Assembly: GCA_900769345.1 (NCBI GenBank) | Contig: CAAGGJ010000172.1 | Span: 1-19,502 of the forward strand | Source of the DNA: Bacteroidales bacterium | GTDB lineage: Bacteria > Bacteroidota > Bacteroidia > Bacteroidales > Muribaculaceae | Length of the DNA: 19,502 nucleotides | Direction: 5' to 3' | In this document: piece after piece, positions 1-7,110 of the stretch | Numbering within the stretch: position 1 is the stretch's first letter | Layout of the letters: every line of letters starts with the position of its first letter | Notes under the pieces: generated by a model | The model's input: the letters and a program-made list of their open reading frames with translations, nothing else | What the model was told of the DNA's origin: nothing | Database searches by the model: none | Made by a program: the position numbers and the translations under genes

Positions 1-20
1 ACACGACGCTCTTCCGATCT
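1..20. other. Illumina adapter remnant (assembly contamination)
   Basis: The first 20 bases, ACACGACGCTCTTCCGATCT, equal the 3' end of the TruSeq universal adapter. The biological sequence starts at 21. The adapter contains no stop in the frame of the following gene, so an automatic gene caller could add spurious residues (TTLFRS) to that protein. Confidence 0.97.
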
Positions 21-1397
21 TCTGTCCTTGACTATCGTTCTTTGGGCGATTTGGATATCAGTGCTTCAGAAATGGTTTATTTGTCGGCTAATTCTAAGGC
101 TTTCGATAGTTTGTTGAAAACTCTCTATTGGGTAAAGGAGGGTGTATTCCCGCAAATAGACCGTTCCATGGGAGCAGTAGATTGGACCCTTCAGGAAGTG
201 CAGTTGGCGGCAGATGACATGCGTAGTCTGTTGGCCGAATCACGTATGCTCCGTAACGAAGATATGGTGAAGGAAACAGGACATGCCAGTCAAGCGGTGT
301 ATGATTCTTTATCGTCTACCTATGATTGGACTACGAAGCGTGTTAATGAATTGTTGCAAAAGATGCAGCGCTTGTTGAACGAACAGGCGATTGTACAGGA
401 TTCAACAAAGCCCGATTACAACCAGGTGGCGATGCCGGATGAGTTTATGATGGAAGCTGTAAAGCTCATGGTGGATTGTTTCCGATTAGGCCAGTTTGCT
501 GCATTGGACGGTGTAGATGATGGTCTTTTGATGGGTGGGAAGAAGTTGATTGCAAACAATCAGGAATGGTTGGCTACCGTGGGAAGACAACATGCTTTCT
601 TCCAGCAAATGAATCATGTATATAGTAACTTGCAGTTGAAATCAGACGAAGCTAAAGCGATGGTAGAAAAAGCAACGGAAAAGAATCATACAGTCTATAT
701 GGATGCTATCCGTCATTTGTTGGTTGCTGATTTCTTGCTTGTTCCTGCATTCCGTCCGGATGAAATGGTAGATGGGAAAGAACTGCTTCGACAATGTACA
801 ACCAATTGTTTTGGCAATATAGATGCCATGGGTATGGAACGTTTCCTCTCGGATATGGCAACCGTGGAACAACCGATGATGTATCTGCACCAGTTGCGTA
901 TGTATGGCAAATGTAATGATTTGGATGTGCCTGAAATTCTTCCGGTACAGTTCCCGACCAATAGCGAAGGAAAGCAAGAATGGCTTGGTACTCAGGTGAG
1001 CGATGGTAGCTTGGTAAAAGATGCCTTTGTCTATATGATAATGAATCCTGGTATGATGGCTGAATCGATGATGATGGAGGATGAGCCGAAAATGGCGGGT
1101 ATTGTCGTTGATCATTGGATTGAACGTATTCCTTATCAAAATCAGACGGCGGCTGTTGCATTCAATTATGACCAACCGGATGCAGAAGCACCTCAGACCT
1201 TGTTGCTGGCCGTTTCACCTTATTATGAGAAGAGACGGAGACAGAAATGTTGGTCGGATAGAAGTATGTTGAACACGATGAAGAGTGCTATACATATGGC
1301 GAAATGTCGTGCGGTTAATCCGGAAATGATTAGTAATCAACGATGGTTGAGCGGTATTTTCCCGTTGATAGAATATAAGGACAAGGGTAATAACTAA
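21..1397 (+). CDS. Uncharacterised protein, 5'-truncated by the contig edge
   Basis: An open frame of 458 codons runs from the end of the adapter to TAA. The real start is lost upstream; the first TTG at 42 is unlikely to be a start because the frame is open before it (SVLDYRS). The protein is mostly helical, with no signal peptide or membrane segment in the visible part. It has a methionine-rich stretch near residues 338-360 and a C-terminal part with WIERIPYQNQTAAVAFNYDQ and, just after, APQTLLLAVSP. I cannot name the family. From memory only, this last part resembles a segment conserved in large hypothetical proteins of several phyla that sit beside a partner with a DPLWMLxRQWQ motif, which is the next gene here. 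Only 14 nt separate the two, so they are almost certainly one operon. The coding is real (long frame, natural protein composition); the function is unknown. Confidence 0.85.
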   Translation, partial: SVLDYRSLGDLDISASEMVYLSANSKAFDSLLKTLYWVKEGVFPQIDRSMGAVDWTLQEVQLAADDMRSLLAESRMLRNEDMVKETGHASQAVYDSLSSTYDWTTKRVNELLQKMQRLLNEQAIVQDSTKPDYNQVAMPDEFMMEAVKLMVDCFRLGQFAALDGVDDGLLMGGKKLIANNQEWLATVGRQHAFFQQMNHVYSNLQLKSDEAKAMVEKATEKNHTVYMDAIRHLLVADFLLVPAFRPDEMVDGKELLRQCTTNCFGNIDAMGMERFLSDMATVEQPMMYLHQLRMYGKCNDLDVPEILPVQFPTNSEGKQEWLGTQVSDGSLVKDAFVYMIMNPGMMAESMMMEDEPKMAGIVVDHWIERIPYQNQTAAVAFNYDQPDAEAPQTLLLAVSPYYEKRRRQKCWSDRSMLNTMKSAIHMAKCRAVNPEMISNQRWLSGIFPLIEYKDKGNN

Positions 1398-1411
1398 TAA
1401 ATGGATGAAGG

Positions 1412-3304
1412 ATGATAACAAATGTAACCAATTATATAAAGAATCATGTCAGTACGACTGAGGATAAAAGATATAGTTTTGATTTAACGTTCGGAGAGCG
1501 TAAGGAAGGAAGAACCACTAATGGAAACTGGACAGAAGCGTTGCGTATGCGGATTCATGATCCGTTGTGGATGTTAAGTCGCCAATGGCAAATGGGTGAA
1601 TTCCGAGGAAATAATACCGGTTCAGCAATGTCTGTAAAATGTCGGATTAAAGAGGACGATTGTCAACAAGATCCTTTGGAGCCGGTTGTGGAACGTATAA
1701 ATCCGGAAATAGACTTGATGGCACGTATTGAATCGGCAGTTTATTTCATGGATTTGATTCGTCATTCGGGGATGAAAACACGCTCGGAAATCAAGCTATT
1801 CCGTGAGATGGCCATGAAGACTTGGCCTATTGAATGGGAATCATGCAATCCTGTTTTGGGGCATGAAGCTACGTTGGCTTTTGAACAATCACTGAATAGC
1901 CGTCAGCAATCTTTTGTTCATACTTATCGTGGCAAGATTTTTGATGGATATAAACTTTATGAGGACATTACTTCCGAAACGAAAAAACCGGTGGATATGT
2001 TGGTCTTTGTTTTGGATAGTAGGATAAAATACGATTATGTAACTTGGTTTGAGAAGAAATATTTTCCAGCGGATTCGGTTAGCCCGTATTGGCAACAAAG
2101 AGATCTTTGCTATCAGTTGTCGGCTGAAGTCGGCAATAATGAATTAGAAGGAGACCGTTATCAGGGTGGCCGTTTGTCTTGGTATTCAATGGACTATAAG
2201 GCCACCAAGAAAAAAGGAATTTCAAAAACGGTTGAACGGGATGTTATGTCACTTCCTACATTGGCTCGTTTTGCTGCTGCCCCTAACCGGAGGTTGTGGG
2301 AAATTGAGGATCGCAAAGTCTTTATGGGGAATAGCTTGCAGCAACAATCCAGTGGTCATATTGCCATGATAAAATATGCTACTATGTTTTCCAATGATTG
2401 GATGCTTATCCCGTTGGATACAGAAATCGGAAAGTATATTCAGTTGGATTCTATCAAGGTAATCGATACGTTTGGTGATGAGATTACGATTGATGGTAAT
2501 GATAGAGCCGGTAAAAAAGATAAAGTAAAAGCTACGGAAGAAAGATGGCAGCTTTTTACCAATACCCAACTTGATGATCCGAAGAAAACTCCAATGGATG
2601 GTTTGTATTATGCGCCTCAATTGGCTAATACATTGGAAGGAAAGCCTATAGAGGAGGTAAAGATGCTTCGTGATGAAATGTCTAATATGGTATGGGGAGT
2701 AGAAGAAAAAGTTTCCGATGGATGCGGTTTAACTTTGGATGCAGGTATGTGTGCAGCCAAATTGACTGAATTCGTGGATGGATTGTATGAAGCGAATCAT
2801 CCGAAACCTGAGCCCAAAACCGTTGTACTCAGTCAAGGAGAGGTTCCGGAAGTGAGAGAAGAAGAAGCTAAAGCGGCTTATCGTTATTTGCTTCAGTCCA
2901 AAGTTCCATTGAATTGGATTCCGTTTGTCCCTCAACGTATGAAGGCTGATTCCAAGAATCCATTTATCTTGGGAGGACGAGAAATGATTCTTCGAAGAGG
3001 GAAAATGCCTTGTTATCTTTGGAATGAAAAGGACGGGCAGGTTCAGGTGGATAAGGTGCCCGCTCGTCCGATGGGTTCTATCCTAAAGGAAGGATTGGTA
3101 CAGAAAAATGGTCAGTGGAAAGAGAAGCCTTTGTTTTTCCATGAGGAAGCGATTCAATCGACTGGCATCCGATTGATAAAGAACTATCAACGTGCTCGTT
3201 GGATTAATGGGGCTACTTATCAATGGCTGGGTGTGTATAAACAGCTTGCCAAGATAGAAGCAACAAGCGGTTTGGAATTCGATACGCTGACGGAAAATAA
3301 ATAA
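1412..3304 (+). CDS. Uncharacterised 630-aa protein with DPLWMLSRQWQMGEFRG motif
   Basis: ATG at 1412 lies 14 nt after the previous stop with GAAGG directly in front; no longer in-frame start exists because of upstream stops. The N-terminal 70 residues contain a striking segment (about residues 50-66) reading DPLWMLSRQWQMGEFRG, followed by NNTGSA. The rest is mixed alpha/beta and rich in W, Y and charged residues, with no signal peptide, membrane segment or catalytic motif I can recognise. The motif recalls a family of large hypothetical proteins in Actinobacteria, Myxobacteria, Cyanobacteria and Bacteroidetes, sometimes, as I remember it, near phage-tail-like or contractile-injection genes; this is a weak recollection. 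It is the last gene of its operon. A new promoter follows at 3336. No hairpin terminator is visible directly after the stop, only an A-rich tract. Confidence 0.88.
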   Translation: MITNVTNYIKNHVSTTEDKRYSFDLTFGERKEGRTTNGNWTEALRMRIHDPLWMLSRQWQMGEFRGNNTGSAMSVKCRIKEDDCQQDPLEPVVERINPEIDLMARIESAVYFMDLIRHSGMKTRSEIKLFREMAMKTWPIEWESCNPVLGHEATLAFEQSLNSRQQSFVHTYRGKIFDGYKLYEDITSETKKPVDMLVFVLDSRIKYDYVTWFEKKYFPADSVSPYWQQRDLCYQLSAEVGNNELEGDRYQGGRLSWYSMDYKATKKKGISKTVERDVMSLPTLARFAAAPNRRLWEIEDRKVFMGNSLQQQSSGHIAMIKYATMFSNDWMLIPLDTEIGKYIQLDSIKVIDTFGDEITIDGNDRAGKKDKVKATEERWQLFTNTQLDDPKKTPMDGLYYAPQLANTLEGKPIEEVKMLRDEMSNMVWGVEEKVSDGCGLTLDAGMCAAKLTEFVDGLYEANHPKPEPKTVVLSQGEVPEVREEEAKAAYRYLLQSKVPLNWIPFVPQRMKADSKNPFILGGREMILRRGKMPCYLWNEKDGQVQVDKVPARPMGSILKEGLVQKNGQWKEKPLFFHEEAIQSTGIRLIKNYQRARWINGATYQWLGVYKQLAKIEATSGLEFDTLTENK

Positions 3305-3335
3305 AAACAAAAAAAACAAAAAAAACGTCGTAATA

Positions 3336-3367
3336 TTTGGTTAGTAAGAAGAAAGTGAGTATATTTG
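3336..3367 (+). promoter_or_regulatory. Bacteroidetes-type promoter of the orphan RNA
   Basis: TTTG at 3336-3339, 20 bp, then TATATTTG at 3360-3367 fit the TTTG/TAnnTTTG consensus. Transcription should start near 3373-3375, but no credible CDS lies between here and the terminator at 3690. Confidence 0.7.
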
Positions 3368-3373
3368 CATTGT

Positions 3374-3726
3374 ACTAGATATCACTAGACCCCAATGAAA
3401 AGTTATCGATGGGAATAGATATACATTACTGTTTTATCTATGGAGTTTAGATCACTTCAACTTTTCAGTGTCCGGTTAGATTCCGGACTTAGGGGATCTT
3501 TTTAAAACGAGGGGAAAGTGGTGATTTAAACATGAAAGTAAGCTCGGATTTCCATTTCGATTAATGATTATGGTTTGAAGACTCTTGGTTCGATTGCATT
3601 GCTTTGATTTTCGTTTCAGGTCTCATCATTTCAGAACATTAAAAGAATATGGATACGTGATTGACCCTCGGCTTAGGAAAAGAAGAAAACCACCATAACG
3701 CTACAGTGTTATGGTGGATTTTTTTT
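3374..3726 (+). ncRNA. Candidate structured small RNA of about 350 nt, unknown class
   Basis: The interval is bounded by a good promoter and a strong intrinsic terminator and lacks a convincing CDS; only 7-10-codon frames exist (for example MKVSSDFHFD at 3532). The first ~125 nt can fold as a three-way junction. P1 pairs AGACCCC (3387-3393) with GGGG-a-TCT (3492-3499). P2 pairs TGAAAAGTT (3396-3404) with AACTTTTCA (3459-3467) and encloses ATAGATA/TATCTAT (3415-3421/3435-3441). P3 pairs GTCCGG with CCGGAC (3470-3475/3483-3488). A second domain may be closed by CGAGGG (3508-3513) with CCCTCG (3665-3670). I do not recognise the class. It could instead be a long untranslated remnant or the leader of a lost gene. 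Confidence 0.5.
3690..3726 (+). terminator. Rho-independent terminator
   Basis: A perfect 10-bp stem, CCACCATAAC/GTTATGGTGG (3690-3699/3708-3717), with an 8-nt loop is followed by A and eight T. It ends the candidate RNA and insulates fic from upstream transcription. Confidence 0.92.
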
Positions 3727-3749
3727 CTCGTTTAACTTAATATCCCTAT

Positions 3750-3785
3750 GTAGCCTACAAGTAGCGTCTTGTAGCACGATGTAGC
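3750..3785 (+). repeat. Four helically phased GTAGC boxes
   Basis: GTAGC starts at 3750, 3761, 3771 and 3781, at steps of 11, 10 and 10 bp, which puts all copies on one DNA face. The middle two are embedded in a 7-bp hairpin, CTACAAG/CTTGTAG (3755-3761/3768-3774). This may be a multi-subunit protein-binding site or a recombination core; no gene is visible in 3727-3964. Confidence 0.6.
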
Positions 3786-3895
3786 GTTATATCCTAATAT
3801 TGGCACAAAAGTAGTTTGGGTTTATCTTTTCCGTTTCGTCTATTCTCCAAGATGTTTCTATCGAATCGGACCAAATACCCTTTAAATACACACAA

Positions 3896-3950
3896 AATCG
3901 GCTCAAACAAACCCGATTATTGGCAAAAAATGAGTAAATTTGAGCCGATT
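3896..3950 (+). promoter_or_regulatory. fic promoter with overlapping inverted-repeat operator
   Basis: AATCGGCTCAAA (3896-3907) and TTTGAGCCGATT (3939-3950) are perfect 12-bp inverted repeats; an extra half-site CCGATT lies at 3913-3918. The right arm overlaps a -7 element, TAAATTTG (3935-3942). No good -33 box is seen. The layout suggests repression, plausibly by the winged-helix N-terminus of the Fic protein starting at 3965. Confidence 0.6.
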
Positions 3951-3964
3951 AATAAATAAATAAT

Positions 3965-4999
3965 ATGACAATAGATATAGAAATATTACAGTATTTACAT
4001 TATCATCCCTTGGCAAATAGGGCAGAGATTATGGCGGGGCTTACGAAAGCTCCCAGTGATAGTACGATGAAAAGGTTACTTTCTGCCGCTGTTAAGGAGG
4101 GAAATATTGAGACGGCTGGACGTGGTCCTGCTACGAAGTACAAACTTACTCCACAGGCTCACGTAACAATGCCTTTGGATTTAGCAACTTATTTTAATAA
4201 AGATATTGATGAACGCGAAGTTCAAGAATCTTTCAACTTTGATTTGATTCGCGATGTTCTGCCTAGGGTGGAGATTTTCACAAAAGAAGAACTTGAAGTG
4301 TTGAATGCAGCACAAAAGGAGTTTGAGAAAAATACTGAAGGTATGACAGAATTGGAATATCGTAAGGAAATGGAACGTCTTGGAGTTGATCTGTCCTGGA
4401 AATCCTCACAGATAGAAGGCAATACCTATTCTCTTTTAGAGACTGAGCGATTGCTTAAAGATAAGCAGACGGCTTCCGGTAAGACAAAAGAAGAAGCTAT
4501 CATGCTACTTAACCATAAGGATGCACTTGATTTTGTGCTTGACGCACCAGATTATTTGAAAGAACTGTCTGTGCACCGAATAGAGGATCTTCATTCTATT
4601 CTAACAAAGGAGTTGGAAGTTGATAGAAATATCCGTCATCGTCGTGTTGGTATCACTGGAACCAATTATCGCCCGCTTGATAATGAATTCCAGATTCGTG
4701 AGGCTTTGGAAGATACTTGCACATTGGTGAATGGGAAAGATAATGTTTTTGAAAAAGCAATCTTGACATTAGTGCTATTATCGTATATTCAAGCCTTTGT
4801 GGATGGGAACAAGCGGACTGCAAGAATCACAAGCAATGCTATCTTAATAGCAAATGGCTATTGCCCGATTTCTTTCCGAACCGTTGACTCCATCGACTAT
4901 AAGAAGGCTATGCTCATGTTCTACGAACAGAATAACATCGCTGCTTTCAAGAAAATCTTTATCGAACAGTTCTTATTTGCTGTGAAGACGTATTTTTAA
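3965..4999 (+). CDS. Fic-domain protein with winged-helix N-terminus and altered catalytic motif
   Basis: The protein has 344 aa. Residues ~1-65 look like a winged helix-turn-helix (ILQYLHYHP to KYKLT). Residue 151 is the glutamate of an inhibitory-helix motif (SSQIEG, 147-152), which fits the Fic class with an N-terminal inhibitory helix. The Fic domain covers about 195-330. Fic enzymes transfer AMP or related groups to protein hydroxyls using HxFx(D/E)GN(G/K)RxxR. Here the motif reads QAFVDGNKRTAR (276-287), so the catalytic histidine is glutamine (codon CAA) while the phosphate-binding GNKR and final R remain. I infer weak or no transferase activity, or a purely regulatory/DNA-binding role. 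It is a single gene, isolated by a terminator upstream and an IS downstream, with a likely autoregulatory operator in front. Confidence 0.92.
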   Translation: MTIDIEILQYLHYHPLANRAEIMAGLTKAPSDSTMKRLLSAAVKEGNIETAGRGPATKYKLTPQAHVTMPLDLATYFNKDIDEREVQESFNFDLIRDVLPRVEIFTKEELEVLNAAQKEFEKNTEGMTELEYRKEMERLGVDLSWKSSQIEGNTYSLLETERLLKDKQTASGKTKEEAIMLLNHKDALDFVLDAPDYLKELSVHRIEDLHSILTKELEVDRNIRHRRVGITGTNYRPLDNEFQIREALEDTCTLVNGKDNVFEKAILTLVLLSYIQAFVDGNKRTARITSNAILIANGYCPISFRTVDSIDYKKAMLMFYEQNNIAAFKKIFIEQFLFAVKTYF

Positions 5000-5186
5000 A
5001 GGAAATAGGTATTTATAAAAAAATAGCGATATAAAACTTCTTGTGCTACAACAGAGACTTCGGAGCCAACTGAGGATCAGTAGTTATTCAGTGGGGAAAG
5101 GCGTATGATTTCGAAACACGGAAGAGGAAGAACGGCTCAGTGGAAAATGAGTAGGGCGACATTTATCCGATGAGCCCATATTTTAT
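5000..5186. other. Gene-free spacer between fic and the IS element
   Basis: No frame of convincing length, no RNA gene and no clear terminator for fic were found here. The stretch ends with one copy of the direct repeat that flanks the IS. Confidence 0.6.
5178..5186. repeat. Candidate target-site duplication, left copy
   Basis: ATATTTTAT occurs immediately outside both IS ends (5178-5186 and 6619-6627) if the element starts at TATTGCTG. The sequence is A/T-only, so a chance match is possible, but the position is exact. Confidence 0.6.
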
Positions 5187-5229
5187 TATTGCTGTCCGAT
5201 AAAACTTTTTTGAGCCGGGCATAAAAATC

Positions 5230-5264
5230 AGGGCTGGCACCTATTGCAGGAGTCAGCCCTTTTT
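5230..5264 (+). terminator. IS leader hairpin, probably blocking read-in transcription
   Basis: AGGGCTGG (5230-5237) pairs with TCAGCCCT (5253-5260) including one G-T pair; a T-run follows (5260-5264). It lies 38 nt before the transposase ATG. The homologous hairpin at 19423-19454 keeps the pairing despite base changes. Confidence 0.75.
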
Positions 5265-5297
5265 GGTTACTTTGCTTTTGCTACGAAACAAACAACC

Positions 5298-6522
5298 ATG
5301 GGCAAAAGTAATCATTTTAGCGGACAGCCGCTCTATAGTCAGGTAATAAATTTACTTAATAAGTCAAAAATTCTTCGTTTTAGTCGCGAAAACGGCGGTG
5401 AGCGCTACACCAAGCGCTTCAATTGCTGGATTCATCTCGTTGTGATGCTCTATGCGGTAATAATGCGATTCGACTCGCTGCGTGAGATAACAGCCTCTCT
5501 GCTTGCTGAGACGCACAAGCTGGCTCACCTCGGCATAACCTTCAAAATAGGACGTAGCACATTGGCAGATGCCAACAAGAGGCGCCCGGAGGTGATATTT
5601 GAGGCAATATACCGAGATTTATATGCCACCTACCGCCCCGCTCTTTCCTCGGACAGCCGCAGTCGTAAAACTCCAAAATGGATGAAACGGCTTCAAATCA
5701 TCGACTCTACTACCATCACACTGTTCTCAAACCTGCTATTGCGCAGGACGGCACCCCAAAACCGGGAAAAAGAAGGGCGGAATCAAGGTGCATACAGTTA
5801 TACACGCCAATGAGGGAGTGCCATCGGACATAAAGTTCACCTCGGCTGCCACCAACGACTCCTTTATGCTCAAGCCGTCGGCCCTTAGCGAGGGCGACAT
5901 CATGGCCATGGACCGTGCATATATAGACTATGAGAAGTTTCAGCAGCTAAGCGAACGTGGAGTCATCTATGTGACTAAGATGAAGAAATCGTTGAGATAC
6001 ACGGTGCTTGAGGATACGATGTATCAAACTCCGGAGGGCCTTATGCAAGTGAGGACGCAGACCGTAGAGTTCATCAAGCAGAAGAAAGGAGCAGAGGTCA
6101 TTCGTCATAAAGCGCGAATAATAACGTATTGTGACGAGAAGAAGCGCAAGCTCATATCGTTGCTGACCAACGATATGGACTCCGATCCGGACGAAATCAT
6201 AGCCATATACCGCAAGCGCTGGGAGATAGAGCTACTGTTCAAACAGATGAAACAGAACTTTCCGCTGAAATACTTCTACGGCGAGAGCGCAAATGCCATC
6301 AAGATACAGATATGGGTAACGCTGATAGCAAATCTGCTGCTGATGTTGATGCAGAAAGGGTTGAAACGGCAGTGGAGCTTCTCGGGACTGGCGACCATGG
6401 TTAGGATAACGCTGATGTACTATGTCGACTTCTACAGCCTGTTCAACTACCCCGAAAAGGACTGGGAAATCATTCTCGGCAAGGCATCCGATGCCCCGCC
6501 CGAGCTCTCGCTTTTCGACTGA
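5298..6522 (+). pseudogene. IS4-family transposase, frameshifted
   Basis: The start is ATG at 5298 (MGKSNHFSGQPLYSQ), as in the sister copy at 19493 (MSK). The first part runs to about 5740 and carries the first catalytic Asp in IIDSTT (residue 136). The continuation lies in another frame from about 5740 to 6522 and begins CAGRHPKTGKKKGGIKVHT. It contains the second Asp (AMDRAYIDY) and YRKRWEIELLFKQMK, an exact Y-2-R-3-E-6-K signature with the catalytic Glu. The break lies near 5736-5742, in SNLL before the GRHPKTG segment. By my memory of intact relatives (SNILKGVGR), two bases are missing. As written, no single protein contains the full DDE triad, so this copy is probably inactive on its own. 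A sequencing error is the main alternative. Confidence 0.88.
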
Positions 6523-6618
6523 GGGGGGCTTGGAAATCTAAAAAACAGACTCGACCACCGTGAAAACGATAGCCGAGCCGTATTTTTTTCGTTAGTCAAC
6601 TTTTATCGGACAGCAATA

Positions 6619-6627
6619 ATATTTTAT
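6619..6627. repeat. Candidate target-site duplication, right copy
   Basis: ATATTTTAT directly follows the right IS end and matches 5178-5186. Confidence 0.6.
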
Positions 6628-6653
6628 AAGAGAATAACCTTGGGATAAATTTC

Positions 6654-6678
6654 GTCGGACATGTCCGACCAGTCCGAC
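6654..6678. repeat. 16-bp perfect palindrome plus a third half-site
   Basis: GTCGGACATGTCCGAC (6654-6669) is a perfect palindrome. A further GTCCGAC follows at 6672-6678. It lies between the IS and the tRNA-Ser terminator with no gene attached. It may be a dimeric regulator site or a remnant of the region interrupted by the IS. Confidence 0.55.
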
Positions 6679-6737
6679 CCCACCGGAATAATCCGCTGAC
6701 CCCAAATAACAGACTGATAATATTTTGGAAACTTCTT

Positions 6738-6770
6738 ATAAAAATAAAACCCGCTGAAATAATCAGCGGG
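6738..6770 (-). terminator. Terminator of tRNA-Ser
   Basis: On the minus strand a perfect 8-bp stem (CCCGCTGA/TCAGCGGG, 6750-6757/6763-6770) with a 5-nt loop is followed by TTTTATTTTTAT, three bases after the tRNA CCA end. Confidence 0.88.
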
Positions 6771-6772
6771 TT

Positions 6773-6860
<88 letters not shown>

Positions 6861-6892
6861 AATGTCAAGCACATATTTTGTTTTGACGAGTG

Positions 6893-6924
6893 CAAAGGTA
6901 GTAACTTTTGTTGACATGTGCAAA
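6893..6924 (-). promoter_or_regulatory. Promoter of tRNA-Ser
   Basis: On the minus strand, TTTG (6921-6924), exactly 20 bp, then TACCTTTG (6893-6900). The predicted start is about 20-25 nt before the mature 5' end. Confidence 0.85.
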
Positions 6925-7006
6925 TTTTTTATTGTGTTTTTTCTTTTCCAAAATTTTGAAATCCGTCAAAAATCCGTCAAAAATAAAAATATAAACGGCT
7001 TAGTTG

Positions 7007-7036
7007 TTGGTTATTAGATAGATTGTATTATCTTTG
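7007..7036 (+). promoter_or_regulatory. Promoter of the receiver-domain gene
   Basis: TTGG (7007-7010), 18 bp, TATCTTTG (7029-7036). The leader to the start at 7108 would be about 65 nt and includes the short tandem repeats. Confidence 0.75.
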
Positions 7037-7059
7037 CAACAGAAATTTAGGAATATATA

Positions 7060-7110
7060 CTATTTGTGCTATTTGTGCTATTTATGACTTTATGACTTTA
7101 TGACTTTATG
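7060..7110 (+). repeat. Tandem 9-bp and 8-bp repeats forming overlapping mini-ORFs
   Basis: Three CTATTTGTG-like units (7060-7086, last unit CTATTTATG) are followed by three exact ACTTTATG units (7087-7110). Every ATG from the last 9-mer onward starts a frame ATG-ACT-TTA-TGA (MTL) whose TGA overlaps the next ATG as ATGA: 7084-7095, 7092-7103, 7100-7111. The ATG of the last unit (7108) is the first ATG of the receiver gene. Confidence 0.85.

Larger units (their letters stand above)
5187..6618 (+). mobile_element. IS4-family insertion sequence, 1432 bp
   Basis: The imperfect terminal inverted repeats begin TATTGCTGTCCGATAAAA. The left end (5187-5208) and the reverse complement of the right end (6597-6618) differ at one base in about 22. 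Nine-bp direct repeats flank the element. It encodes one transposase reading, broken by a frameshift, with the IS4 signature Y-2-R-3-E-6-K. A hairpin with a T-run sits between the left end and the start codon. A second, divergent member with the same end begins at 19384. Confidence 0.9.

Noticed and set aside
3532..3564. Ten-codon frame MKVSSDFHFD inside the orphan RNA
   Set aside because: It is preceded by a purine-rich GAGGGGAAAG but at ~13-20 nt distance, and is too short to separate from chance; kept only as a remark in the RNA entry.
3374..3726. RNase P RNA (rnpB) as identity of the orphan RNA, because of GAGGGGAAAGT and CCCTCGGCTTAG
   Set aside because: The hallmark GAGGAAAGTCC and ACAGAA segments are absent, and the two look-alike parts are only ~150 nt apart, too close for a bacterial RNase P.
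5298..6522. Programmed ribosomal frameshift joining the two transposase parts
   Set aside because: No A- or T-rich slippery heptamer with downstream structure at the junction, and IS4-family transposases are normally made from one frame.
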